12,702 nucleotides of DNA. Origin: JBJXGC01 sp046154545. GTDB taxonomy: Bacteria > Chloroflexota > Dehalococcoidia > Tepidiformales > Tepidiformaceae. Positions 6,166 to 12,702 of the stretch are shown here, piece after piece. A program made the position numbers and the translations under genes. The stretch is from NCBI GenBank assembly GCA_046154545.1, contig JBJXGC010000192.1:1-12702 (forward strand), read 5' to 3'. How positions within the stretch are numbered: the stretch's first letter is position 1; every line of letters begins with the position of its first letter. Below the pieces are notes generated by a model. It saw nothing but the letters and a program-made list of their open reading frames with translations, did no database searches and was not told where the DNA came from.

Positions 6166-7637
6166 TCCGCGCTCCAGACCGGTGGTTTGGGGGCCACCCG
6201 TTCGAATCCGTACGCCACCGAGAGCAGCAACCGGTCCTGACCCGGCCCGGCCACCAGCTGCATCCCCGAGGGCAGTCCGTTCGCCTGGCCCATGTAGAGG
6301 CTGATGGCCGGGAAATCCACCAGGCTCCAGGGGATGCAGTTCTCCGACAGCACCAGAAGATAGTCGTCTGCTTCCGGGCGCAACGGCGCCCCCACCTTGC
6401 AGGTCGGCATCGCCAGCACGTCGATGCCGGCGATCGCCTCCGCGAGCTGCTCTCGCAGCTGGCCACGGAGACGAAGGCCGCGGACGTAGTCGGTCGCCTT
6501 CAGCTCCATCGCCTCGCGCAGCTGGTCACGCACCTCCGGGATACAGCGGTCGAGGACGGTGCCCGCGTCCCGGTGAAACTGCGCCGCTTCCGCCCGGCTA
6601 ACGATCATCCCGGTCGCGTTCGCCAGGGTGAAGTCCTCCGGCGTCGGCGCGTTGAGCGGCGTGATGATCGCCCCCGCCCGCTCCATCGCCGTCAGCGACT
6701 CGCGGAAGCGCAGGATGACCTCGGGTTCGGCCCCGGCGAGCGTCGATTCCGCATACCCAACGCGGCGCCCCTGGAGCGAACCCGGGAGTACACCGGTGAA
6801 CTCGCCTGGCGCCGCCACCAGGACGTCCATCATGAGAGCGATGTCGCGCACCGAACGGGCCATCGGCGCGAAGTGGTCGAGGCTCCAGGAAAGTGTCAGC
6901 CAGTGGTCGATCGGGACCACCTCAAGCGACGGCTTGAAGCCCACCAGTCCGTTCAGCGCCGCGGGCACGCGGATGGAGGCGCGCGTGTCCGTTCCCAGCG
7001 ACCCCAGGGCCATACCTGTCACCAGCGAGATCGCCGACCCCCCGCTCGACCCGCCCGGCACTCTCTCCGGGTCCCAGGGGCTGCGTGCCTGCGGCGTCGT
7101 CACCCCCAGCGCGAACTCGTGGGTCGCCACCTTTCCGGCGAGGAGCGCCCCCGCCGCCCGCAGCCGCCCGACGGCCGTCCCGTCTTCGGCCGCGACGCGG
7201 CGGCTGAGCGCCACCGAGCTGCCACTCGTCGGCATGCCGGCGACGTCTATGACGTCCTTCACCGAGATCGGCAGGCCGTGGAGCGGGCCCCGGAACGACC
7301 CGGCCCGCGCCTCGCTGTCCAGCTCGCGCGCCCCCTCCGCGATGTCCGCCCGGAACTCGAAGGCCCCATAGGTCTCGTCGAAGCGCTCGATCCGCTCTGC
7401 CGCGCGGCCAGCCACGTCAGCGACGGTGAGCGAGCCATCGCGAAGCCGTTCGCCCGTGTCCCACAGGTCTCCCGCCAGCCCTTCGACGGCGCCACTCCCA
7501 GCACTGACCGGGAGCGGCGGGCACTTGGGCAGGACGAAGGCCGGCTTCCGGTCCGGCGGGACGAGAGGCCAGCCGCGGACGGTGTCGGCCGCCTGGTGGA
7601 AGAGCTGGCTGGTCGAGATCCGCTGTTTAGCCGTCAC
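6162..7637 (-). CDS. Amidase-signature family hydrolase
   Basis: This is a 491-residue amidase of the Ser-cisSer-Lys class. With GTG at 7637-7635 as residue 1, the triad is K127 (HGLPISVKDVID), cis-Ser S197 (PGGSSGGSA) and nucleophile S221 (TDTRASIRVPA). The 24-residue distance between the two serines equals that in fatty-acid amide hydrolase. The usual Gly-Gly just before the nucleophile (DTGGSIR) is Arg219-Ala220 here. The GTG start overlaps the isochorismatase stop as GTGA, matching the coupling style of the window; a longer open frame to 7793 is rejected. The protein lacks the extra C-terminal domain of allophanate hydrolases. It would cleave an amide or carbamoyl C-N bond in the cytoplasm, plausibly the product of the upstream hydrolase. 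The substrate is unassigned: related enzymes include GatA, AtzE-like and aryl or acyl amidases. Confidence 0.93.
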   Translation of the reverse strand: MTAKQRISTSQLFHQAADTVRGWPLVPPDRKPAFVLPKCPPLPVSAGSGAVEGLAGDLWDTGERLRDGSLTVADVAGRAAERIERFDETYGAFEFRADIAEGARELDSEARAGSFRGPLHGLPISVKDVIDVAGMPTSGSSVALSRRVAAEDGTAVGRLRAAGALLAGKVATHEFALGVTTPQARSPWDPERVPGGSSGGSAISLVTGMALGSLGTDTRASIRVPAALNGLVGFKPSLEVVPIDHWLTLSWSLDHFAPMARSVRDIALMMDVLVAAPGEFTGVLPGSLQGRRVGYAESTLAGAEPEVILRFRESLTAMERAGAIITPLNAPTPEDFTLANATGMIVSRAEAAQFHRDAGTVLDRCIPEVRDQLREAMELKATDYVRGLRLRGQLREQLAEAIAGIDVLAMPTCKVGAPLRPEADDYLLVLSENCIPWSLVDFPAISLYMGQANGLPSGMQLVAGPGQDRLLLSVAYGFERVAPKPPVWSAE

Positions 7638-8341
7638 GCGCTGCGCACCGTGGCCAGTGGCTCCAGTACCCCAATCAGCGACGCGGAGTCCGTCACCGCG
7701 CCGAAGACGCCACCCTGCATCGTCACCATCTTCACGGCCGCCAGGTAGTTCCCGTAGTCGGTCGCGCCCGTGCAGTCCTTCAAGAGGAGGCACTCATACC
7801 CGAGGTCGTTTGCTTCTCGCATGATCGTGTGCACGCACACGTCCGTCGTGATCCCGGTGAAGATGAGATTCGTAATCCCCCGGTTGCGGAGCACGAGGTC
7901 GATGTCGGTCGTGCTGAACGCCCCCTTGCTCGGCTTGTCGATGATCGGCTCCCCGGCGATGGGGTAGAGCTCCGGCACGATGTCCCAGCCCACTTCGCCC
8001 CGGATCAGGATCCGGCCGCAGGGCCCGGCGTCGCCGATCCCCGCACCCATCTGCTTCGACCGCCAGAGCTTATTCGGAGGGCAATCCGAGAGGTCCGGCT
8101 TGTGCCCTTCGCGCGTGTGGACGACGTGCATGCCCGGCACGTGGCGCACGAGGTCCAGCACCTTGCGCGTTGGTTCGACGCCCGCCCGCGTCAGGTTCAG
8201 GTCGTACCCCATGGCATCGACGTAGCCGCCCGGCCCGCAAAAGTCCGTCTGCCAGTCGATGCAGATCAGCGCCGTCCGGGCCGGTTCGAATACGCCGTCG
8301 AACGGCCAGGGGTAGGGTTCGGCAGGAATCTGGAACGTCAT
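7634..8341 (-). CDS. Isochorismatase-superfamily amidohydrolase, biuret-hydrolase-like
   Basis: This is a 235-residue cysteine hydrolase. The catalytic triad is complete: D29 (ALICIDWQTDF), K136 (IIDKPSKGAFS) and C169 (GITTDVCVHTIMREAND). The D-K and K-C spacings (107 and 33) closely match those I recall for Rhizobium biuret hydrolase (D36, K142, C175). The N-terminal PYPWPFDG, the internal HTREGHKPDLSDCPPNK at 76-91 and the GPCGRILIRG at 107-116 are also typical of the biuret-hydrolase/N-carbamoyl amidohydrolase branch, rather than of nicotinamidases or true isochorismatases. It would release ammonia or a carbamoyl group from a ureide-type compound via a thioester at C169. The ATG directly abuts the stop of its paralogue (TGAATG), with GGGAG 8 bases upstream. 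The exact substrate (biuret, N-carbamoyl amine, ureidoacrylate) is not determined by sequence alone. Confidence 0.92.
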   Translation of the reverse strand: MTFQIPAEPYPWPFDGVFEPARTALICIDWQTDFCGPGGYVDAMGYDLNLTRAGVEPTRKVLDLVRHVPGMHVVHTREGHKPDLSDCPPNKLWRSKQMGAGIGDAGPCGRILIRGEVGWDIVPELYPIAGEPIIDKPSKGAFSTTDIDLVLRNRGITNLIFTGITTDVCVHTIMREANDLGYECLLLKDCTGATDYGNYLAAVKMVTMQGGVFGAVTDSASLIGVLEPLATVRSA

Positions 8342-8905
8342 TCAGTGGCTCCCGGAGGTGTTCGTTTGGAAGGCTTCGCAGGCCCTGGCGAGGAGGTCGA
8401 GGACGGTCGCTGTTTCGGCAACGGCGCCGAAGATGCCACCCGACATCTGGATGCTTGAGATGGCACCCGCCAGCGTGTCGGCCGCCAGCCCCGTGCAGCA
8501 GTCCGTCAAGGCCAGGCATTCGTAGCCGAGGTCGTTCGCCTGTCGCATCGTGCAGTCCGCCCCAAGCTCGAACGGAAAGCCGGCGAAGATGAGGTCGGTG
8601 ATCCCGCGTCGCCGGAGCAGGACATCGAGGTCCGTGCCGGAGAACCCACCGTGATGCGGGCGCACCAGGCACATGTCCGTCCCGAAGTCCAACGATCGCC
8701 CGGCGGCGGCGTGGCTCGGGAGTTCGACGATGGTGATCCCCACCCGTTCCGCCAGCGCTGCCAGCGACTTGAGCAGGGCCAGCGTCGCCCGTGCGGGCAG
8801 GGCCACTTCACCGTCAAAGAAGACGAGCAGCGCTGTCCTGCCCGGGTTGAATTTGCCATGCCACGGCCAGCGGTAGGGGCGGCTGCCCAGGGTCAGTCCA
8901 TCCAT
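8342..8905 (-). CDS. Isochorismatase-like pseudoenzyme (triad lost), paralogue of downstream gene
   Basis: This 187-residue protein is clearly homologous to its neighbour. It shares the PYRWPWHGKFNPGRTALL start, FSGTDLDVLLRRRGITDLIF at 88-107 and TMRQANDLGYEC at 119-130. Alignment puts F30 in place of the catalytic Asp (an Asp follows one residue later), R82 in place of Lys and G115 in place of the nucleophilic Cys; a cysteine, C118, appears three residues downstream. About 50 residues that line the pocket in the neighbour, including the HTREGH and GPCGRILIRG segments, are missing. The reading frame is intact, with GGAGGA 9 bases before the ATG at 8905 and ordinary codon use, so this is a maintained gene rather than a decaying one. 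Likely roles are a non-catalytic subunit, a ligand-binding regulator of the active hydrolase, or a re-purposed enzyme. All are inference. Confidence 0.85.
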   Translation of the reverse strand: MDGLTLGSRPYRWPWHGKFNPGRTALLVFFDGEVALPARATLALLKSLAALAERVGITIVELPSHAAAGRSLDFGTDMCLVRPHHGGFSGTDLDVLLRRRGITDLIFAGFPFELGADCTMRQANDLGYECLALTDCCTGLAADTLAGAISSIQMSGGIFGAVAETATVLDLLARACEAFQTNTSGSH

Positions 8906-8943
8906 AGCGCATGGTCCTCCCGCGGGGTGGTTCGGGCGTGAGC

Positions 8944-8980
8944 GGTGGGGGCGAAGGTCAACGTTCGCCTTCGCCCCACC
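8944..8980 (-). other. Long intergenic hairpin between binding-protein and hydrolase genes
   Basis: Arms at 8944-8957 and 8968-8980 are complementary over 13 base pairs, with a single bulged G and a 10-base loop. On the minus-strand transcript the order is GGTGGGGCGAAGG, loop, CCTTCGCCCCCACC. It lies in the 101-bp gap after the BMP binding-protein stop. The following minus-strand bases are GCTCACGCCC, with no T-run, so it is not a standard intrinsic terminator. It is better read as a partial terminator or a 3'-end stabilising hairpin that separates binding-protein levels from the hydrolase genes. Confidence 0.6.
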
Positions 8981-9006
8981 GGCGAGTTTGATAGGTCTGG
9001 TCCGCG

Positions 9007-10161
9007 CTATTGCGGGATCTTGCCGGTGACGCCTTCGACCAGGTAGTTCATGGTCTCCAGATCCGTCACCGCAGGCTGCTTCGCCCCGGCTTTGATCTTC
9101 TCCGCGCCGCCCTGGTCCTTGATCGGCCCGGCGAAGATCTGGAGCTCCCCGGAAAGGAGCTTCTTCTGGGCGTCGGCGATCTGGGTCTGGACGTCCGCGG
9201 GGACGACCTTACCGAACGGCGCCAGCTTCACGGTCCCCTCCGCCATCGACTGGCGAATCTGCCCGACCTTGTAGGTGCCGCCGCGGACCTGGTTGACCAG
9301 GTCAACGAACAGCTTCGTCCAGTCCCAGGTTGCGGCCGTGATCCAACCGTTCGGGGCGAACTTGGCGCCGTCCACGTGGTAGCCGACGGCGAACATCCCG
9401 GCCTTCTCGGCCGCCTGGATGCCCGCGCCGGGGCAGTCCTGGTGCTGGTTCAGGACGTCCGCGCCCTGGTCCTTCAGGTTCTTCACCGACTCGGCGATCT
9501 TCGCCGGGTCGCACCAGTTGGCCGTGAACACCACGGTCGTCGTCACGGCCGGGTTCACGGACTTCGCCCCGAGTTGGAAGGCGTTGATGTTCAGGAGCGT
9601 CTGCGAAATGGGAAACGCCACGACGTAGCCCATCTTGTTCGTCTTCGTCGCCTTGCCGGCCGCGATCCCGGCGAGGTAGTTCGCCTCCCAGCTCGCCCCG
9701 AAGTAGGTGCCGACATTGGCCGTCGTCCGCAGACCACCCTGGTGGAGGAAAGTCACCTTCGGGTTCTTCTCCCCGACCTTAATGGCCGGGTCGAGGTGTC
9801 CGAAGCTCGTCGGGAAGATGATCGTCGCGCCCTGCTGGATCATCTGCTCCATCACGCGCTCGGCTTCGGCGCTTTCCGGCACGTTCTCAGCCTTGATCAC
9901 CTTCACGTTGGGAAGCTTCTCGACGGCCAGTTGGCCCTGGTAGGCCGCCTGGTTATAGCCGCCGTCATCCACAGCCCCGACGTAGAGGAAGCCGATCGTG
10001 ACCGCTTTGTCCGAACCAGCGGCCGCGGTGCCCGCCGCGGTCGTCCCACTGGGTGCGGCGTCGTCATCGTCGCCGCCGCAGGCCACGGCGAAGAGGCCGA
10101 TGGCGAACAGGGCGGTGGCCGCGAACAACCACCTCCCCCGGTTTGGTATCATGTTGCGCAT
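9007..10161 (-). CDS. BMP-family ABC transporter substrate-binding lipoprotein
   Basis: This 384-residue surface lipoprotein belongs to the basic membrane protein (BMP/PnrA-like) family. The signal peptide ends with the lipobox-like FAVAC (C28; Ala rather than Leu at -3), followed by an Asp- and Thr/Ala-rich flexible tether at 29-52. The binding domain starts at VTIGFLYVGAVDDGGYNQAA (54-73). Family landmarks follow: ENVPESAEAERVMEQM at 92-107, PTSFGHLDP at 117-125, NYLAGIAAGKATKTNKMGYV at 161-180 and the C-terminal GPIKDQGG...NYLVEGVTGKIP. BMP proteins deliver nucleosides or related heterocycles to a dedicated ABC importer. The s-triazine-cluster protein AtzT, as I recall, belongs to this group. 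The ATG at 10161 has AAGGA 8 bases upstream. Unusually the gene follows the permeases instead of leading the operon. It probably supplies the substrate for the downstream hydrolases. Confidence 0.94.
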   Translation of the reverse strand: MRNMIPNRGRWLFAATALFAIGLFAVACGGDDDDAAPSGTTAAGTAAAGSDKAVTIGFLYVGAVDDGGYNQAAYQGQLAVEKLPNVKVIKAENVPESAEAERVMEQMIQQGATIIFPTSFGHLDPAIKVGEKNPKVTFLHQGGLRTTANVGTYFGASWEANYLAGIAAGKATKTNKMGYVVAFPISQTLLNINAFQLGAKSVNPAVTTTVVFTANWCDPAKIAESVKNLKDQGADVLNQHQDCPGAGIQAAEKAGMFAVGYHVDGAKFAPNGWITAATWDWTKLFVDLVNQVRGGTYKVGQIRQSMAEGTVKLAPFGKVVPADVQTQIADAQKKLLSGELQIFAGPIKDQGGAEKIKAGAKQPAVTDLETMNYLVEGVTGKIPQ

Positions 10162-10169
10162 AGGTTCGT

Positions 10170-10191
10170 TCCTTTCTTGTCCTTGTTCCTT
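10170..10191 (-). promoter_or_regulatory. Triple AAGGA ribosome-binding leader of the BMP gene
   Basis: On the minus strand the 67-bp gap before the BMP gene ends in a purine-rich tract with three AAGGA copies, at 10191-10187, 10184-10180 and 10174-10170. The last is 8 bases from the ATG and is the probable ribosome-binding site. The upstream copies may act as standby sites. This stands out from the GC-rich surroundings and fits a gene needing high translation. No clear promoter was recognised in the gap. Confidence 0.5.
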
Positions 10192-10228
10192 GTGTGAGAG
10201 CGAGAGCGCTGTGCAGGGGAGGACGGGC

Positions 10229-11140
10229 CTATCCCGTTCCCCGGAACACCTTGTTGAGGCCCGCCGGGAAGGCGTCGCGGCCGCGTTGGGCCCAGACCAG
10301 CAACACGATGATCGTGAGCAGGTAGGGCGTCATATCCAGGAGGAACGGCGACACGCCGACGCCCCGCGCCTGGAGTTGGAGCTGGAGAGCCACCGCTCCC
10401 CCGAAGAGCAGCGCCCCGGCCACCGCCCGCAGCGGGTTCCACATCGCGAAGATGACCAGCGCCACCGCGATGAAGCCGCGGCCGTTCGTCAGGTTCTCCA
10501 CCCAGGTGGCCGTGTAGGCCAGCGAGATCTGGGCGCCACCCAGGCCCGCCAGGGCGCCACCGAAGCAGACCGCCATGTACTGGATTCGCGCCGGGTGAAG
10601 CCCCGCCGCGAAGGCGGATTCCGTGCTTTCGCCCACCGCCCGGAGCATCACTCCCCAGCGTGACCGGAAGACGAACCACCAGAGCACGCCTGCCAGGGGG
10701 AAGACGGCGTAGGTCAGAAGGTCGTGGTCGAACAGCACCGGCCCCACGTAGGGGATGTCCGAGAGGAACGGGATGGGGTAGTTCTTGAGGGGCGTGATCT
10801 GGACCTTCACGTAAGGCCGGCCGAAGAAGGCCGTGAGCCCCAGGCCGAGAAACATCAGCGCCAACCCGCTCGCGAGCTGATTCGCCCCTCGGGTCACCAC
10901 CAGGAAGGCGTGGATGGCAGCCAGGGCACCACCAGCCACGAAGGCCGCCACCACGCCAAGGTAGGGCGATCCCGTCTCCGCCGTCACGATGTAGCCGGCG
11001 CAGGCCCCGGCCAGCATGCAGCCTTCGACACCGAGGTTGATGATCCCCGCGCGTTGAGCGATCACTTCGCCCAACGAGGCGTACATCACCGACGTCCCCG
11101 CCCGCACCGCTCCTGTGCTTACCGCTGTCACGAAACTCAT
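10229..11140 (-). CDS. BMP-type ABC transporter permease, second subunit
   Basis: This 303-residue, highly hydrophobic protein is of the BPD_transp_2 class (NupQ/YufQ-like). Family landmarks are AQRAGIINLGVEGCMLAGA at 28-46, GANQLASGLALMFLGLGLTA at 85-104, RSRWGVMLRAVGESTESAFAAG at 159-180 and NGRGFIAVALVIFAMWNP at 219-236. About eight to nine membrane segments can be placed. It pairs with the 357-residue permease to form the translocation path of a nucleoside-class importer. The ATG at 11140 directly abuts the stop of the upstream permease, with no spacer, so translation is probably coupled. After its stop there is a 67-bp gap before the binding-protein gene. Nothing is truncated. Confidence 0.95.
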   Translation of the reverse strand: MSFVTAVSTGAVRAGTSVMYASLGEVIAQRAGIINLGVEGCMLAGACAGYIVTAETGSPYLGVVAAFVAGGALAAIHAFLVVTRGANQLASGLALMFLGLGLTAFFGRPYVKVQITPLKNYPIPFLSDIPYVGPVLFDHDLLTYAVFPLAGVLWWFVFRSRWGVMLRAVGESTESAFAAGLHPARIQYMAVCFGGALAGLGGAQISLAYTATWVENLTNGRGFIAVALVIFAMWNPLRAVAGALLFGGAVALQLQLQARGVGVSPFLLDMTPYLLTIIVLLVWAQRGRDAFPAGLNKVFRGTG

Positions 11141-12214
11141 CTAGGCCCCCACGCCGGTGCGGTTCTTCCGCCCCGCGAGCACGGCGAAGAGGATTAGCGC
11201 CATCAGGATGTTCACCGTCGAACCCGGAAGGTCGAGGCTGAGCTGAAGGCTGTCGCCGCCGACCGAGATGGCCCCGAAGAGCAGGCAGGCAAGGAGGATG
11301 CCCAGCGGCCGGTGGCCACCGAGCCAGGCCGCCAGGAAGCCGATGTACCCATAGTTCACGGAGATGCCCGGCCGCAGGCGTCCCTGGATACCGGTCACTT
11401 CGGCCATCCCAGCGATGCCGGCCACCGCCCCGCCGGCGACCAGCGCCCAGAACAGGTACCGTCTCACCGGGATGCCGCTTCGCTCAGCGGCGAGCGGATT
11501 GCCGCCCACCACGCGCGCCCGGTACCCCACCTTCGTGTACCGGAGGATCAGCCACATCGCCAGCAGGCCGACCACCACGAAGACGATCGCCGCGGTCACC
11601 CGGTCGCCCCAGATGACCGGCAGCATGGCCGAGCCCGGGAACTGCGCCGAGAACGGCCAGTTCGGGCCGCTCGGGTCCTTCCACGGCCCGTAGACGAAGT
11701 AGTTCACGAACTGGATGGCGACGAAGTTCAAGAGGAGCGAGGAGATCGCTTCGTTGACCTTCCCCTTCACCCGGAGCAGGGCCACGAGGCCGGCCCACGC
11801 CCCGCCTCCCAGGGCGCCCGCCACGAACGCGAGCGGCAGGAGCATCCAGCCCGAGGCGCCGCTGAAGAGGATGACCCCGGCCGCCGCCCAGGCGCCCATG
11901 TAGAACTGCCCTTCGCCGCCGACGTTGATCAAGCCCACGCGCGCCGGGATGGCGACCGCGAGGGCGCAGAGCCCGAACGGGATCAGCTTGACGAGCACCT
12001 CGTTGCGGCCGAACTCCGTGCCGACGGAGGCGTCCCACATCACCTGCACCGTGTCCAGCGGGTTCGTCCCGTCGATCAGGACGATCACGGCGAAGATGGC
12101 CATCGCTGCGCCGATCGCCGCCCCGAAGCGGAAGAACGGCGCCAATCGCGGGAACCCGCCCGTCCCCGGCGCCTGACCCCCGAACCGCGCCCGCACCGAC
12201 TGCGCGATCGTCAT
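11141..12214 (-). CDS. BMP-type ABC transporter permease, first subunit
   Basis: This 357-residue integral membrane protein is the larger permease (NupP/YufP-like) of the importer. It has a cytoplasmic N-terminal tail of about 28 residues, a first helix at about 30-48, and the conserved IPARVGLINVGGEGQFYMGAW at 89-109. KGKVNEAISSLLLNFVAIQF at 150-169 is the cytoplasmic loop expected to dock the ATPase. GYRARVVGGNPLAAERSGI at 230-248 is a further family motif, and GISVNYGYIGFLAAWLGG lies at 283-300. The ATG at 12214 overlaps the ATPase stop as ATGA. Together with the neighbouring ATPase, permease and BMP lipoprotein it completes an ABC importer. Substrates of characterised relatives are purine or pyrimidine nucleosides, so a heterocyclic or ureide ligand is reasonable but unproven. 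Confidence 0.95.
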   Translation of the reverse strand: MTIAQSVRARFGGQAPGTGGFPRLAPFFRFGAAIGAAMAIFAVIVLIDGTNPLDTVQVMWDASVGTEFGRNEVLVKLIPFGLCALAVAIPARVGLINVGGEGQFYMGAWAAAGVILFSGASGWMLLPLAFVAGALGGGAWAGLVALLRVKGKVNEAISSLLLNFVAIQFVNYFVYGPWKDPSGPNWPFSAQFPGSAMLPVIWGDRVTAAIVFVVVGLLAMWLILRYTKVGYRARVVGGNPLAAERSGIPVRRYLFWALVAGGAVAGIAGMAEVTGIQGRLRPGISVNYGYIGFLAAWLGGHRPLGILLACLLFGAISVGGDSLQLSLDLPGSTVNILMALILFAVLAGRKNRTGVGA

Positions 12215-12702
12215 CCTGTGCGCCCTCCCGTCATGAGCCGGCCGACGGTCATCGGTTCGATTTCGTCACGCCCGAAGCTCCCGGCGATCTCCCCGTGGTA
12301 GAGCACCACCACTTCGTCTGAGAGGGCCTGCAACTCGTCGAAGTCCTCGGAAACGAGCAGGATCGCGGCGCCGCTCTCGCGCAGATCGACCAGCATCCGT
12401 TGCACCGCCCGCGAACTGGCGACATCGAGCCCGCGCGACGGGTAGTAGGCCAGCAGGAACCGGCAGTGCGACTGCAGCTCCCGCACGATTACGACGCGCT
12501 GCACGTTGCCGCCCGAGAGTGTCTCCAGCGTCCGGGTCAGGGCCGGCATTGGAAACGGCGAACGGCCGACGATCGCCTTCGTCGCGGCCAGAAGCCGCCG
12601 CGGCCGGAGCACCGCCCCGTTCCCGTCCAGCGGCCCCTGGGTGAGCATGAAGTTCTCGCCCACGGACATCGGGCCGACCGCGGAGTGGGCCACCGGGTCC
12701 TC
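12211..12702 (-). CDS. BMP-type ABC transporter ATPase, C-terminal half (cut by window edge)
   Basis: The frame is open to the window end; the first visible residues are EDPVAHSAVGPMSVGENFML, the segment that in RbsA/NupO-like ATPases follows the second Q-loop. The signature LSGGNVQRVV is present. The following Walker B is degenerate: FLLAYYPSRGLDV lacks the usual Asp-Glu before Pro. The switch histidine is replaced by Glu in LLVSEDFDEL. Such decay is common in the second nucleotide-binding domain of the double-domain ATPases of BMP and ribose transporters, so the visible half is most likely that second domain, with the first off-window. The GTG at 12693 is an internal Val, not a start. The stop overlaps the permease ATG as ATGA. 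Confidence 0.92.
   Translation of the reverse strand, partial: EDPVAHSAVGPMSVGENFMLTQGPLDGNGAVLRPRRLLAATKAIVGRSPFPMPALTRTLETLSGGNVQRVVIVRELQSHCRFLLAYYPSRGLDVASSRAVQRMLVDLRESGAAILLVSEDFDELQALSDEVVVLYHGEIAGSFGRDEIEPMTVGRLMTGGRTG

Noticed and set aside
6573..7748. 391-codon plus-strand open frame opposite the amidase
   Set aside because: It is an Arg/Pro-rich shadow of a gene with a complete catalytic triad.
7638..7793. Upstream extension of the amidase by 52 codons
   Set aside because: The extra residues overlap the isochorismatase gene in another frame and have no amidase similarity; the GTG at 7637 overlapping the TGA stop is the better start.
5782..8341. Assignment as Rut pyrimidine or complete biuret/allophanate pathway
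   Set aside because: There is no RutA-like monooxygenase, and the amidase lacks the allophanate-hydrolase C-terminal domain. Only general similarity to biuret-hydrolase-type enzymes is supported.
8910..8912. Alternative ATG 7 bases upstream of the pseudoenzyme start
   Set aside because: It is out of frame with the homologous protein and only 2 bases from the GGAGGA element.
9010..10197. 395-codon plus-strand open frame opposite the BMP gene
   Set aside because: It is a mirror of a convincing binding-protein gene, rich in Arg/Leu/Gly/Asp, with no signal or domain.
12691..12693. GTG as start of the right-edge ATPase
   Set aside because: Upstream codons in frame encode Glu-Asp-Pro, matching the conserved PED segment of the family, so the gene continues beyond the window.

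Overview
The window is strongly GC-rich, tightly packed bacterial DNA. It holds two unrelated gene blocks that converge at about position 5,760. The organism is probably a high-GC monoderm, such as an Actinomycetota or Chloroflexota lineage. Three things suggest this: two lipoproteins have Gly/Ala- or Asp-rich tethers after the lipobox, the efflux adaptor carries its own peptidoglycan-binding domain, and GTGA/ATGA stop-start overlaps are frequent. This placement is an inference; no rRNA or taxonomic marker is present.

Left block (1-5746). A two-component system lies on the minus strand: a sensor kinase cut by the window edge (1-479) and an OmpR/PhoB-type response regulator (472-1164). Across a 145-bp divergent gap, a plus-strand operon of four overlapping genes encodes a Cys-containing lipoprotein (1310-2260), a HlyD-like periplasmic adaptor with an inserted peptidoglycan-binding domain (2257-3849), a LolD/MacB-type ABC ATPase (3846-4544) and a MacB/FtsX-type permease (4541-5746). 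The gap contains two pairs of direct repeats with exactly 11-bp periodicity, the geometry bound by OmpR-family dimers. One pair closely resembles the mycobacterial PhoP box. The simplest reading is an envelope-stress or drug-efflux system controlled by the adjacent two-component pair.

Right block (5782-12702, all minus strand, transcribed right to left). It begins outside the window with an ABC ATPase, of which only the C-terminal half is visible, followed by two permeases and a BMP-family substrate-binding lipoprotein. Together these form an uptake system of the nucleoside/nucleobase (BMP) class. Downstream come two isochorismatase-superfamily paralogues, an amidase-signature hydrolase and a small carboxymuconolactone-decarboxylase-family protein. 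The 7634-8341 hydrolase has the intact Asp/Lys/Cys triad with spacing like that of biuret hydrolases. Its upstream neighbour (8342-8905) has lost all three catalytic residues and looks like a pseudoenzyme. A long hairpin lies between the binding-protein gene and the hydrolase genes.

Taken together, the right block looks like an import-and-hydrolyse locus for a small C-N compound (ureide, biuret-like, nucleobase- or triazine-derived). The substrate cannot be read from the sequence. The most interesting elements are the active/inactive hydrolase pair, the repeats in the divergent regulatory region, and the peptidoglycan-anchored efflux adaptor with its Cys-rich lipoprotein partner. No tRNA, rRNA, CRISPR array, insertion sequence or phage gene was seen.
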